NCBI RefSeq assembly: GCF_038002225.1
Contig: NZ_JBBOCA010000001.1
Span: forward strand, 5,394,001 to 5,458,000
Direction: 5' to 3'
Origin: Paenibacillus sp. FSL R7-0204
GTDB taxonomy: Bacteria > Bacillota > Bacilli > Paenibacillales > Paenibacillaceae
Length of the DNA stretch: 64,000 bases
In this document: positions 1 through 9,420 of the stretch, one piece after another
How the letters are laid out: the number at the start of each line of letters is the position of its first letter
How positions within the stretch are numbered: the stretch's first letter is position 1
Notes under the pieces: generated by a model
The model's input: only the letters and a program-made list of their open reading frames with translations
What the model was told of the DNA's origin: nothing
Databases searched by the model: none
Program-made: the position numbers and the translations under genes

Positions 1-289
1 ATCGAGGATCGATATTACGTTCGTTGGGTACTGCCTTAAAATAGATATCAAGTAAAGGGTTAAGAGCGTAGGGAAGGTCCTGCGTATAATAATGATGCAA
101 GTGTTTTGAGGTCGCATTCGTGATTTGCTCTTCAGAAATATAGAATCTCTGCGAGGATATTTCTTTAAACCGTTTCTGCAATCTTACATCTGAACCTGCA
201 TTAAGCTTTATTTGATATTCAAGCTGTTCCAACATTTTATTCCATTTATGATTTTTAAAATAAGTTGTTATCCATGAAATCAAATTCAT
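1..289 (-). CDS. Partial hypothetical protein (N-terminal 96 residues)
   Basis: A reading frame opens with ATG at 289 and runs off the left edge without a stop, so only the first 96 residues are visible. The start is MNLISWITTYFKN, followed by a lysine- and aromatic-rich helical stretch. A weak Shine-Dalgarno-like AAAGGT lies just upstream. It points the same way as the STAND gene at 403-2910 but is separated from it by a terminator, so it probably has its own promoter. I do not recognise the family. Confidence 0.55.
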   Translation of the reverse strand, partial: MNLISWITTYFKNHKWNKMLEQLEYQIKLNAGSDVRLQKRFKEISSQRFYISEEQITNATSKHLHHYYTQDLPYALNPLLDIYFKAVPNERNIDPR

Positions 290-360
290 ACAAATTACCT
301 TTCGTAAATCAAATATTTTAGAGAAACTCCACAAAGGGAAATTCAATAATAATCATATTT

Positions 361-393
361 AAAAAAAGACTCCGTTATCTCGCAACGAAGTCC
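361..393 (-). terminator. Rho-independent terminator after the STAND gene
   Basis: Read on the minus strand, GACTTCGTT (384-392) pairs with AACGGAGTC (368-376) around a 7-nt loop, with one G-T wobble, and is followed by seven T residues. It lies 10 nt past the stop of the 403-2910 gene. Confidence 0.8.
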
Positions 394-402
394 AATTATA
401 AT

Positions 403-2910
403 TTAGCTATCTACATCAGAAAAAATATCATGTTGGTTCGGAAGTTGTAGACTAAGTTTCTCTTTAATAATTGATAACCAGTCACCATTTTCATTGTCAT
501 TATCTAATAATTGTTCTTGCACCAGTTTAAGAGCCTTTTGATGACTACAATCTAATTCATCCTGAATTCCTAGAACCATTTCGGATAAGATATCCTCAAC
601 CCCACCAGCATCATATACGAATTGTAATTTTTGAATTCCTGCACTTACATAATCATTTGCAATCTCAAACTGATTGGACTTTTCATCTTCAACTTCGTCT
701 GCTAATTCCAAGATATCTTGTTCAGCATTTTTGAACATTTCATCTAATTCAGTCTGTTTTTCAAGCGTCCATAGATTGTGTTGGATCAATAAGGCTTTCA
801 TTTCATCGACTGATTTTTGCCATTCAGTATGATGATCCCATATAGCCTGTTCTGACGTTTTATCTATTAAGTCATATTCTATATCTTCTTCTAGCTTTTT
901 ATACGCAAGATCAATTCCGTTTTTATTGTAATACTCCAATAAGTTCAATACTTTTTCTTCGCCTAGGATTCCCCTTATAGCATTTGTTCCAAATCCTAGA
1001 TCAAAGTTCTGAGTAGCTATATTCTCTATATTTTCTTCAACAGTTTTTCTGACACTACCATCAAGAATATTCAATTTCAATAATCTATTCGCTAAGTCAT
1101 AAGCAGCAATGTGCTGTATTTGAGTATAATTATTGGTTGTTAAATATGCCCATAAATTCAAATTTGCTGTGTTAAACCAAATTAAAAATTCATCACTGGT
1201 ATGATAAGCAAAATATTCCGACAAACTCGCACGTTTAAAATAAGAATAATCCATTAGATCACTTGCATCTTTGATTGACTCACTGTAAGTTTCAAATAAT
1301 TTTTCAACAAGAAGCGGCCAATGATTTTTTGCTACAAAGGCACGTTTGTTTTCTTCTTCTTCGTTAGAAGTTTCATCAATCTCATCTTCGTTGCAAGAAG
1401 TTTCATCAATTAATGAATTAAAATCTCCAAGATTTAAGAACACATCCATTCTATTTTTATAAAGCGGTGTAATTGCTTCTTTCATACTTAAATGATACGG
1501 GTACCAAACTTCAAAACCATTATGTATTACAGTTTTTACAAAGCTCTTATTTAGATGGTCTAATGCTATATTAATCTGAGGGTAGTCAACATTGAAATAT
1601 TTAAATATGGTTTTATTCGCTGAGTTTAATGGCTTAATTAAGCCCTCTTTCTCAAGGAATACCGATAAAAGTGCCGCGCGATCATTTATGCTCAATTCAT
1701 TAAAGATTTTTTGAAAATATTTTATTGGTTTACGAAAAAAATCTTCTAAAGAATCTTGATTTATAACTAAATCATTATGAAATTGGTTAATTCCAAGCCT
1801 TCTTGCAATCTCAGGCTTAAATTCTGGCAAAGCCGCTAAACCTTTTAGAAAAGGTTTTAACAATGTTTTTTTCTCGGTTGGCAAATCACCATGCTTTATA
1901 TGTTTGTATAGAATTTCTTCCGCTTCTTCGCCACTATAGTTATCAAGCTTAACTATAATTTGCTTTCTATTTTCTAACGTCCCAAATAAAAATGGAAATT
2001 CTATAATAGAATCTTTTTCTTCTGAAATCTTATTGAAAATATATTCTCTAGTTGTAAAAATAACTTTAGCTCCACTGTCAATAGCTTTGGCTAGCTTAGA
2101 AAAAATATCTTTGTTACACTTTTGATGTCTAATCTCATCAATAGAAGTATCACCAAAAACATTATCAAAGATAAATACTTTTTTTAATCTGCCTGCTCTA
2201 TACTTGTTTTCAAATTGATCTAGAGTGAGGATAATTGGTTCATATTCTGGATTTTCAGATAATAGTCGATTCGCTAAGGCAAAAGAAAGTTCAGTCTTTC
2301 CTGACATAGCCTCCCCTTGTATCATCACAAATCCCAATTCATCTAAAAATTTATAAGAACTATCAAAAAATTTAGTATATACATAATGATTATTATTCAA
2401 TCTCCAATTTTCTAATGTATCTATGGTATCGAGAACTTCATTAGAAACAGCATCAATCCCCAAATATTTTTCTCTTAAATCCTGATGTTTATTTAATTCA
2501 CTTGAGATCAAAGCGTTTGAATAGTAAATAAATTCGCTACCCACACTTTGGCATAATTGTTTACATTTTGTTATTTCTTCATCAGAAGGGGTGAAATTAA
2601 GAAAGGCAACGCAACAAGAATCTTTAACTTTTTCAAGTTTTATAAGTTCTTTTAAACTTTTTTCTAAATCCTCTTTTACTTTATTTGGTTTTTTATCACC
2701 AGTAGCTTGTATATATACTGTAGTGCCATTGACACGCTCACAATAAGCATCTGGCGTACCTTTACGAGTTGAAGAGGACCCTTCATATATCCCATAAGGT
2801 TCAATGCCTCCCCAGTCGCTATGTAATCTTGGCAATAAATCAACCGCAAGTCTTTGAAGTGGACCGCCACTTAAGTGTGACAATGCCATTTCAGTCAAAT
2901 TAATTTTCAT
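403..2910 (-). CDS. STAND-like P-loop NTPase with N-terminal restriction-endonuclease-like domain
   Basis: An 835-residue protein. Residues ~20-130 resemble a PD-(D/E)xK/Mrr-like nuclease fold: D54 in GTPDAY, then YIQAT at 67-71, a QxT variant of the ExK strand. A P-loop ATPase follows, with Walker A GEAMSGKT at 199-206 and Walker B VFIFDN at 245-250, and then about 500 residues of mostly helical sequence with no recognised repeats. This order (nuclease, STAND NTPase, helical sensor) is typical of the nSTAND3 and Avs-like antiphage ATPases, in which target binding by the C-terminal part triggers the effector. The nuclease assignment is inferred because the catalytic triad is not canonical. 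It stands alone, divergent from Gabija, with a terminator just downstream. The acidic C-terminus and AT-rich composition fit the island. Confidence 0.75.
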   Translation of the reverse strand: MKINLTEMALSHLSGGPLQRLAVDLLPRLHSDWGGIEPYGIYEGSSSTRKGTPDAYCERVNGTTVYIQATGDKKPNKVKEDLEKSLKELIKLEKVKDSCCVAFLNFTPSDEEITKCKQLCQSVGSEFIYYSNALISSELNKHQDLREKYLGIDAVSNEVLDTIDTLENWRLNNNHYVYTKFFDSSYKFLDELGFVMIQGEAMSGKTELSFALANRLLSENPEYEPIILTLDQFENKYRAGRLKKVFIFDNVFGDTSIDEIRHQKCNKDIFSKLAKAIDSGAKVIFTTREYIFNKISEEKDSIIEFPFLFGTLENRKQIIVKLDNYSGEEAEEILYKHIKHGDLPTEKKTLLKPFLKGLAALPEFKPEIARRLGINQFHNDLVINQDSLEDFFRKPIKYFQKIFNELSINDRAALLSVFLEKEGLIKPLNSANKTIFKYFNVDYPQINIALDHLNKSFVKTVIHNGFEVWYPYHLSMKEAITPLYKNRMDVFLNLGDFNSLIDETSCNEDEIDETSNEEEENKRAFVAKNHWPLLVEKLFETYSESIKDASDLMDYSYFKRASLSEYFAYHTSDEFLIWFNTANLNLWAYLTTNNYTQIQHIAAYDLANRLLKLNILDGSVRKTVEENIENIATQNFDLGFGTNAIRGILGEEKVLNLLEYYNKNGIDLAYKKLEEDIEYDLIDKTSEQAIWDHHTEWQKSVDEMKALLIQHNLWTLEKQTELDEMFKNAEQDILELADEVEDEKSNQFEIANDYVSAGIQKLQFVYDAGGVEDILSEMVLGIQDELDCSHQKALKLVQEQLLDNDNENGDWLSIIKEKLSLQLPNQHDIFSDVDS

Positions 2911-3018
2911 TTCTCCACTCCTTTATAAACATTAATTCAGAGATAATTTAGCCAATATGGCCTATTATAATCCAATTTATTCCTATGGTATAGATCAACC
3001 TGAGATTCCAAATATATG

Positions 3019-3047
3019 TTTTTATAAAACATGATATGGTCTATAAT
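3019..3047 (+). promoter_or_regulatory. Putative sigma-A promoter of the Gabija operon
   Basis: A perfect -10 hexamer TATAAT (3042-3047) lies 17 nt after a poor -35 TTTTTA (3019-3024). It sits 48 nt before the gajA start, in the divergent interval shared with the STAND gene. Confidence 0.45.
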
Positions 3048-3094
3048 TTTATAAGGCTGGTTCTTTAGTCACAAAATAGCAGAGGAGTCTTTGT

Positions 3095-5107
3095 ATGAAG
3101 TCACCCTATATTTCACGCATAAAGATAAAAAACTTTCGAAATTTTAAGGATATAGATGTTTCGCTGAGCCATAAACAAGTAATTATCGGCGAAAACAATA
3201 TTGGTAAAACAAATCTCATCCGTGCCATTCAACTTATTTTAGATCCTCGACTGAGCGATGCTGATCGACAACTGGTAGAATCCGATTTTTTTAATGGCCT
3301 GGAAAGTCCCATGAAAAACGGAGAAGAAATTGAAATTTCAATTGAAGTACAAGGGTTTGAAAATAATAAAACTCTCCTTGCTGTTTTATCAGATGCAACT
3401 GTCTCCAAAATACCCCCAACCTTAAGACTTACCTATCGGTATTATCCCATTAAAAGGGATGATGGTTCTTATGATTATATGTTTACTATTTACCAGGGTG
3501 AGGAAGAAACTACTCTATTTACCCATCGGCAAAGAAAGTATTTTAATATTCGAGTCATTAGTGCACTTCGAGACGTTGAAAGTGAAATGAGAAACTCAAA
3601 AAAATCACCAATTACAGAACTCTTGAAGGAATATGATTTTGATAAAAATGAATTAGAAGTAATTACTCAGAACTTAAAATCACATAGTAATGAGCTACTA
3701 ACCATGGATGAAGTTCAAGACCTAGTGTTCAATATTAATTCAAGATTCAGTAAAGTCATTGGAGTCCAACCTGATTCCGAGCTTCACCTTGAAACAATGG
3801 ATTTCAATCCCAACCGCATCTTAAATACACTAAAATTAATGATGGGACAAAACAAAAGACCCACAAGCGAAACAAGCATGGGTTTAACCAACATTTTATA
3901 TATTTCCTTAATTCTTCTTTCACTTGAGGACAAAACTGTAGCAAGCTATCTTAAATCAAGTCATTATCATGCTTTACTTGCTCTCGATGATTCGGAAATC
4001 GTTGAACAATCTTATGAACAAACATCCAAAGGGAACTATACATTGAAGGATGCAATTAAAGAAGATACATTTACTCAGTTGTATGCTTTTATGGATAATT
4101 CCAGTCAAAATCCAAAAGGATTCACTTTACTCGCGTTAGAAGAGCCTGAAGCTCATTTACACCCAACACTTCAACGCATTATTTACAAAGATGTCATGCA
4201 TGGGGATTCCTCCATTCTAATGACCACACACTCTCCACATATAACATCAGTAGCCCCTATAGAATCCATTGTGCATTTACGCTGGACAAATGGCGGAACC
4301 CAAGTAACGACTGCTTCTAATGTAGGATTATTGCCCAATGAAAAACTGGATTTAGAACGATATTTAGATGTGAAACGAGGAGAATTATATTTTGGAAAAG
4401 GAGTTATTTTAGTTGAAGGAATCGCAGAAGAATATTTAATTCCTCAATTAGCAGAGCTTTTGGAAAAACCGCTCGATTTGAAAGGAATCATGGTTTGCAA
4501 TATTAACTCTACTAATTTCACTCCATATATTAAATACTTAGACAAGCTAGGGATTCCCTATGTTTGTATAACCGATGGTGACTACTATATAGATGTAATT
4601 GATACCCAAAAAAATGATGGATCTGCAATTAGAAAATTTCATACACTATCTATTAAAGGCACGAATGCACCTGACTCATTTGGATATTTAGGAAATGAAA
4701 ATGCAATAAACATTTTAACCTCATTAAATAAAATCACTCTCGCTGAAATTCCTACTGATGATTTCTCTGACCAAGACCTTATATTGAATGAACATGGATT
4801 CTTTATTGGGACTTATACCCTTGAAATTGATATTATGGGTAAATGTGTGTCTGATACAAAAGCTCAAAAAGTGATTTATGTTACTTTTAATGAATTAACG
4901 CTGGGTGGTCAACAACAGCAGGCAAACTTCAAATCAGAACTTGAAAATGGAGATTATTATGCTTGCCTTAGAAAAATTGAAAATAGTGATAATGGAATTG
5001 GGAAAGGCCGTTTCCCTCAGCGGCTCTCAACAAAGTGCTTAAAGACTCACATTCCTCGCTACATAGAATGGGCTATAACAAATATATATGAAAAAGTAGA
5101 TGCGTAG
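3095..5107 (+). CDS. gajA: Gabija protein GajA, OLD-family ATPase/TOPRIM endonuclease
   Basis: A 670-residue OLD-family nuclease. The N-terminal SMC/ABC-type ATPase half starts SRIKIKNFRNF and has Walker A GENNIGKT at 32-39. The signature and Walker B region LALEEPEAHLHP lies at about 347-358, followed by the H-loop TTHSPH. The C-terminal TOPRIM half carries VILVEG at about 437 and the metal-binding ITDGDYY at about 491. In class 2 OLD proteins the TOPRIM half nicks DNA and the ATPase half senses nucleotide. Start: ATG with GAGGAG 7 nt upstream. Its stop overlaps the start region of a UvrD-like helicase, which is the defining Gabija arrangement. It is longer than the ~580-residue founding GajA. 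Confidence 0.92.
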   Translation: MKSPYISRIKIKNFRNFKDIDVSLSHKQVIIGENNIGKTNLIRAIQLILDPRLSDADRQLVESDFFNGLESPMKNGEEIEISIEVQGFENNKTLLAVLSDATVSKIPPTLRLTYRYYPIKRDDGSYDYMFTIYQGEEETTLFTHRQRKYFNIRVISALRDVESEMRNSKKSPITELLKEYDFDKNELEVITQNLKSHSNELLTMDEVQDLVFNINSRFSKVIGVQPDSELHLETMDFNPNRILNTLKLMMGQNKRPTSETSMGLTNILYISLILLSLEDKTVASYLKSSHYHALLALDDSEIVEQSYEQTSKGNYTLKDAIKEDTFTQLYAFMDNSSQNPKGFTLLALEEPEAHLHPTLQRIIYKDVMHGDSSILMTTHSPHITSVAPIESIVHLRWTNGGTQVTTASNVGLLPNEKLDLERYLDVKRGELYFGKGVILVEGIAEEYLIPQLAELLEKPLDLKGIMVCNINSTNFTPYIKYLDKLGIPYVCITDGDYYIDVIDTQKNDGSAIRKFHTLSIKGTNAPDSFGYLGNENAINILTSLNKITLAEIPTDDFSDQDLILNEHGFFIGTYTLEIDIMGKCVSDTKAQKVIYVTFNELTLGGQQQQANFKSELENGDYYACLRKIENSDNGIGKGRFPQRLSTKCLKTHIPRYIEWAITNIYEKVDA

Positions 5108-6911
5108 GATGAGTTATTATAAAGAAAAACTTGATGAAATAAAAAGAGACCCACATCAGTTTGCAGCCTATAATTCCCCTAGTAGTACTGTCGTTATTGC
5201 GGGACCTGGAAGCGGTAAAACTACAGTGTTAACATTGAAAATTATGAACTTGCTTCAAGAAAAGATATCAGCTCCTAGAGGCCTCGCTTGTATGACGTAT
5301 AACAGAGCAGCGGCCAAAGAATTTAATGATCGACTACATTCCTATGGTTATAAAGAAAGAACGAATGTATTTCTAGGTACTGTTCATTCGTTCTGTATTG
5401 CTGAAGTCATAAAACCATTCGCTCATCTTTTTGATTATTCTATTCCTATGCCATTAAAAATCATTTCGCAAAAAGATAAGTTGCGGATTTTTAATGAGGT
5501 GCGTACGACTTTGAACTTAGATCCTCGGGATTTGTCCATCGAAGAAATGGATAAAGAGCGGACCTTGGGTATAACGGGATTAAGTAGAGTTAACGTTCCA
5601 CGTTATGATACAGCACTTTTGGCTGCTGTAGATTACGAAACTAGACTACATGCCTTAGGTAAAGTAGATTATATCGATATAGTCAAATACGCCACCTTAA
5701 TTATTCAGAATGAAAAGTATGTAAGAGATTGTTTAGAAGCTAAATTTCCGTGGATTTTAATCGATGAATACCAGGACTTAGGGAAGCCATTACATGAGAT
5801 GATACTTTCCATATTCAACTCAACAAATATTAAAATCTTTGCAGTAGGTGACCCTAATCAGTCGATCTATAGTTTTAATGGAGCGATCCCTCATTATCTC
5901 CTGGAGTTATATGGTATGCCTAATATAACTTCCATAAGATTATTAACCAATTTCAGAAGTAACCAAGGAATCATTGATGCATATCAACTCGCCTTGCCAC
6001 AAGCAAGTGTTGCAAATTATAGAGCAGGTACTAGAATTGATGAAGATGCTGAATTCAATTTTGTTACCTGCTCAAGGGGCATAGAAGACCAGTTTAAGGA
6101 AGTAGTTCAATCAATTATTCCAAATTGCCTTCAGGAAGGTATTCCCTTCAATGAGATCTGCGTTTTGGTTGGAAATAATAATTATGCCAAACGACTAAGC
6201 GAACTATTTCAGAAAGCCGATATTCCTTATTACCTTAATAAACGTAAGGATTTCGAAATTACAGAAATTGTTAGCTGGTTAATTCGATGCGCTTCTTGGA
6301 GTATTGATTTAGGAAACGATTCATTTACCAAATTGTACGAGTTCTGGGCTAATTTTCTCCTTCAACACAACGGATACTCTATATTGGACAGCTTAATGGA
6401 AAAGAAAGTATTTTACGATGCCTTATGTACAAGTCAACAACACTCTGAAAGCCTTTCTCACTGGCTTGTCTGGATCGAGGAAAAGTTGTCTTTAAAGAAT
6501 ACCTTAACAGACTCTGCTGCTTACCCCGATGAAAAGGATAATCTAACTACATTAATGGAGTTAGCGACAAATGGTGAATTCAGTGAATTTTCCGTTGAAA
6601 AGTTTGTGAAAATCTTAAAGCCTGATAATCAGGTGACGATTTCAACCAGGCATAGTTCAAAGGGTCTTGAGTTTGAAGTTGTTATACTTTTAGGGTTAGA
6701 AGAGGATAACTTCCCTTCCTATTGGAGCATAAAAAGTGTTGATCCTAACAAGATGGAAGAAGAGTACAGAGTGTTTTTTGTTTGTATCAGCCGTGCTAAA
6801 AGAGTGTGTTATTTAGTACGCTCTTTGACAGAAGAAAACAAGTATGGACGAGTTTTTAATAAGCAGCCTTCTAGATTCTGGATGATGCTTCACGATGTTT
6901 ACGGAAACTGA
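5100..6911 (+). CDS. gajB: Gabija protein GajB, UvrD/PcrA-like helicase
   Basis: A superfamily 1A helicase of up to 603 residues. Motif I is AGPGSGKTT (34-42), motif II LIDEYQD (~220), motif III VGDPNQSIYSF (~250), motif IV/V STRHSSKGLEFE (~517) and motif VI FVCISRAKR (~558). In Gabija, GajB pairs with GajA to act on phage DNA when nucleotides are depleted. The gene overlaps the gajA end by 8 bases if it starts at the ATG at 5100; the in-frame ATG at 5109 is an equal candidate because neither has a well-spaced Shine-Dalgarno, which suggests translational coupling. It is slightly longer than the founding ~500-residue GajB. Confidence 0.92.
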   Translation: MRRMSYYKEKLDEIKRDPHQFAAYNSPSSTVVIAGPGSGKTTVLTLKIMNLLQEKISAPRGLACMTYNRAAAKEFNDRLHSYGYKERTNVFLGTVHSFCIAEVIKPFAHLFDYSIPMPLKIISQKDKLRIFNEVRTTLNLDPRDLSIEEMDKERTLGITGLSRVNVPRYDTALLAAVDYETRLHALGKVDYIDIVKYATLIIQNEKYVRDCLEAKFPWILIDEYQDLGKPLHEMILSIFNSTNIKIFAVGDPNQSIYSFNGAIPHYLLELYGMPNITSIRLLTNFRSNQGIIDAYQLALPQASVANYRAGTRIDEDAEFNFVTCSRGIEDQFKEVVQSIIPNCLQEGIPFNEICVLVGNNNYAKRLSELFQKADIPYYLNKRKDFEITEIVSWLIRCASWSIDLGNDSFTKLYEFWANFLLQHNGYSILDSLMEKKVFYDALCTSQQHSESLSHWLVWIEEKLSLKNTLTDSAAYPDEKDNLTTLMELATNGEFSEFSVEKFVKILKPDNQVTISTRHSSKGLEFEVVILLGLEEDNFPSYWSIKSVDPNKMEEEYRVFFVCISRAKRVCYLVRSLTEENKYGRVFNKQPSRFWMMLHDVYGN

Positions 6912-6949
6912 TATTGTAATTATCCAGATAGGAAAAAGGAGCTGAAAAC

Positions 6950-7288
6950 ATGCAACAATTACCTGAAGTTTCTTCTTTACGTGAAGCTGTGCAAACTGTT
7001 ATATCCAGCAACAAAAAAGATGGCTATCCTCCTACCCGTTTTATTCAGATTACAAGCGTTAATGACGCTGAGTTAACGGGTGTATGCAGCAAAGTGATCA
7101 TGAAGCCCGAGTCCTTAACAACTCTGTACATTGCCATTTGTGGAAACCACCCCGAATTACTCACAATAGAAGATTTTATTGCTGTATATGGTGAGAACTG
7201 GGGTTTCCATACCGACATTATTAAAGAAGCTCAACGTCGTCGAAATCAATTCGATGAATGGGCTAAACGTACACGTTATTTTCAATAG
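6950..7288 (+). CDS. Small unknown protein, third gene of the Gabija operon
   Basis: A 112-residue soluble protein with no recognised family. It starts 38 nt after the gajB stop behind a strong AAGGAG site, and a strong terminator begins 7 nt after its stop. The gajA-gajB-this gene order therefore looks like one transcript. It has a charged C-terminal helix (EAQRRRNQFDEWAKRTRY) and no membrane segment. It could be an accessory, regulator or antitoxin-like partner of Gabija, or an unrelated passenger; the sequence does not decide. Confidence 0.7.
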   Translation: MQQLPEVSSLREAVQTVISSNKKDGYPPTRFIQITSVNDAELTGVCSKVIMKPESLTTLYIAICGNHPELLTIEDFIAVYGENWGFHTDIIKEAQRRRNQFDEWAKRTRYFQ

Positions 7289-7295
7289 TTTTCAG

Positions 7296-7343
7296 TATAT
7301 AAAAAATCACGGGCAATTTAAATCGCTCGTGATTTTTTATATA
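7296..7343. terminator. Strong terminator ending the Gabija operon
   Basis: A perfect 16-bp inverted repeat (7296-7311 and 7328-7343) with a 16-nt loop. Each arm is rich in A or T on its outer side, so it can terminate transcription in both directions. Confidence 0.85.
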
Positions 7344-7528
7344 CTTTCATGCCTTGATTTACAAAGAAAAAGTGACATCTATCGTCCTATTACTCTACTT
7401 TAACTATCCAATACGAAAAAACAATAGACAATCCAATAAATAGTCGATAACATAAAAACCAGGTAGAATATTGCGTTTTGTACTAATCCAAAACAGATTT
7501 TATGAAATTAACAGTTGGGGGCTTTTCT

Positions 7529-8695
7529 ATGTTAACTCAAGATATTCAAGATCAGTTAAGCGCACTAATAGAACCTGAAAAAGGAGAATTAATCAATCTT
7601 ATACATGATATCGTTTCAGATGTAGAGATTAGAAAAAAGCTGGTTCCATTTTACAGTAAACTCAAGCTATTATCATCCACTCAAAAGGACGATTTCTTTA
7701 ATAATATTGAATCATTTATACATGATAAAGATATTCAAAGTAAGCTTTTCCAATTACAACAGGTACTAGCTGGATTGCCGATTTTACGCAGGGAACGTTT
7801 ATTTCGACATTTTCAATTATTATCTACTGACCAAGAACTTGATAATATCTTTTGGGAACTTTCAGCAGTTCGTACTGATCCGAAAGACAACAAACTGACT
7901 CGTGAAAAAGTTTTAGATCGAATTAAACGTTATACAAAAGCTTCTCTAAAAAACTATCGTAAAAACACATTATCAGAATTCAAGCCTGAAGTGACACAAA
8001 ACATGTTAATTCATGTTGACTTCACTGGTATAGGTGGAGAACATGATATGCCTCACTACGCGATAGTCTGGAATGTTGATCCGAAAAGAGATAACGTTTT
8101 AGTTATTCCTACAACAAGTTTAAAAGAAGATAAGAAATTCTATACACATTATTTTTCGGTTGGAAAGATCGATTTCCTTTCTGAGGAAACTGTTGTGATG
8201 CTCGACCAAACAGTTTCTATTAGCCATAAACGGATCTTAAGTGAAACTTTTATAAATCCTCAGGGTGTTAGAACTGCTGTTACGATCGACTTGCATCAGG
8301 AACATAGGATAAAAGATGGCATCAGAGCTACATATTTAGATCAAAAAACTTTATACTGGTATCTCTATAATAATTTTCGAAAGTTCATTCCTGAAATGGA
8401 AAATGAGGAAGTGCAATTTAATCATTTATTAAGACCTTTTATTTTAGTTAGTAACGATCCAGAGAAATTAGTCTACTCACTAATTGATCAACCTCACATT
8501 CATTATCAAGTTTTTTGGAGACGATCTACGGTTATTGCCACTCAAAGAACTCAACTTTTAGAAAATTGGTGTTATGCTTTAGGCAGCCATCAGCGTAATC
8601 CACAAACAGGTGTCAGAGGCAATGTATTGACCTACCGTAGAGATGAAGTGATTAGTGCATACAGTAGTATGATTGCTGCTTCAGATCGTAGTTAA
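7529..8695 (+). CDS. Long PemK/MazF-like toxin-fold protein
   Basis: A 388-residue protein. The middle (~155-245) resembles the PemK/MazF ribonuclease fold: MLIHVDFTGIGGEHDMPHYA, a VLVIPTTS strand, and VVMLDQTVSISHKRI near the end of the fold. It is flanked by a helical N-terminal ~150 residues and a C-terminal ~140 residues. Classical MazF is ~110 residues and paired with an antitoxin, and no antitoxin gene is adjacent, so the flanks may provide self-control or a different function. The start chosen is ATG at 7529 (GGGGG 8 nt upstream); the ATG at 7502 lacks a ribosome site. RNase activity is inference. Confidence 0.72.
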   Translation: MLTQDIQDQLSALIEPEKGELINLIHDIVSDVEIRKKLVPFYSKLKLLSSTQKDDFFNNIESFIHDKDIQSKLFQLQQVLAGLPILRRERLFRHFQLLSTDQELDNIFWELSAVRTDPKDNKLTREKVLDRIKRYTKASLKNYRKNTLSEFKPEVTQNMLIHVDFTGIGGEHDMPHYAIVWNVDPKRDNVLVIPTTSLKEDKKFYTHYFSVGKIDFLSEETVVMLDQTVSISHKRILSETFINPQGVRTAVTIDLHQEHRIKDGIRATYLDQKTLYWYLYNNFRKFIPEMENEEVQFNHLLRPFILVSNDPEKLVYSLIDQPHIHYQVFWRRSTVIATQRTQLLENWCYALGSHQRNPQTGVRGNVLTYRRDEVISAYSSMIAASDRS

Positions 8696-8824
8696 TTATT
8701 TTTTTAAAATATATGTTGCATTTCACCCTTATTAGGGATATAATATGTTTAGAAAGTCAAACGCGCGCTCAGGGACCTGAGCATTGTTAGAAATAAATTA
8801 GAGCATTCCTAGGGATCTAGGTAA

Positions 8825-8864
8825 GAAAATGAGTTCCGTTATTTTTCTAACGGAACTCATTTTC
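8825..8864. terminator. Bidirectional terminator between convergent genes
   Basis: A perfect 17-bp inverted repeat (8825-8841 and 8848-8864) with a 6-nt loop and a T-rich tail. It serves the PemK-like gene on the plus strand and contains the stop codon of the small minus-strand gene at 8847. Confidence 0.8.
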
Positions 8865-9059
8865 TTTTGGTCTATCATAAGGTTTATAAATCATTTGTTC
8901 ACCGCATACTGGACAGAAAATGCTTGTTTTATTAATACTATTGAACATATTTGCATTTTGAACCGCTGCTTTTAAATTCGTCGCTGCAAGGACTTCAATG
9001 TAAGTTTCACTCTCACAATTTGAATTTACACAACTTAAAAAAACCCCATATCGCCCCAT
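8847..9059 (-). CDS. Small zinc-ribbon-like protein
   Basis: A 70-residue protein starting MGRYGVFLSCVNSNC. It has two Cys pairs, CVNSNC near the N-terminus and CPVCGEQ near the C-terminus, spaced as in a zinc ribbon. The start is the ATG at 9059, preceded by AAAGGTG; an upstream in-frame ATG at 9098 lacks a ribosome site. No family was recognised. A nucleic-acid or protein-binding role is a guess from the ribbon. Confidence 0.55.
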   Translation of the reverse strand: MGRYGVFLSCVNSNCESETYIEVLAATNLKAAVQNANMFNSINKTSIFCPVCGEQMIYKPYDRPKENEFR

Positions 9060-9393
9060 ATAAGTCAGCACCTTTTTGAGTAATATTATGCTCTTCACAT
9101 ATAATATGTTTCTTATTCGTAAATATTAACGCATATATTAAACAATTATTTAACATCAACTGGATTTATTATTAAATTACCCAGTATCGCAAGTAAATAT
9201 GTCTTGTTTTCTCACCCACCTTTTCTTTAACGATAAAAAAAGGATAATTGCTCAAAACCCTAATATTGCATGCAAAAAAATTATATCGATCACTCACCTA
9301 CTCACTCTAATGCGTAGGTTTTTATTATCACGGAGAGAATTTCCTCTGTTAACTTCATTATCACTTACACTGATACGCAAGGAGTGAATCGAC
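9060..9393. other. Intergenic region without a convincing gene
   Basis: AT-rich sequence. A plus-strand frame at 9199-9387 has no ribosome site and no recognisable sequence. A strong AAGGAG at 9379-9384 belongs to the next gene. Confidence 0.5.
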
Positions 9394-9420
9394 ATAATTC
9401 CATATAATTTCAATATAAAA

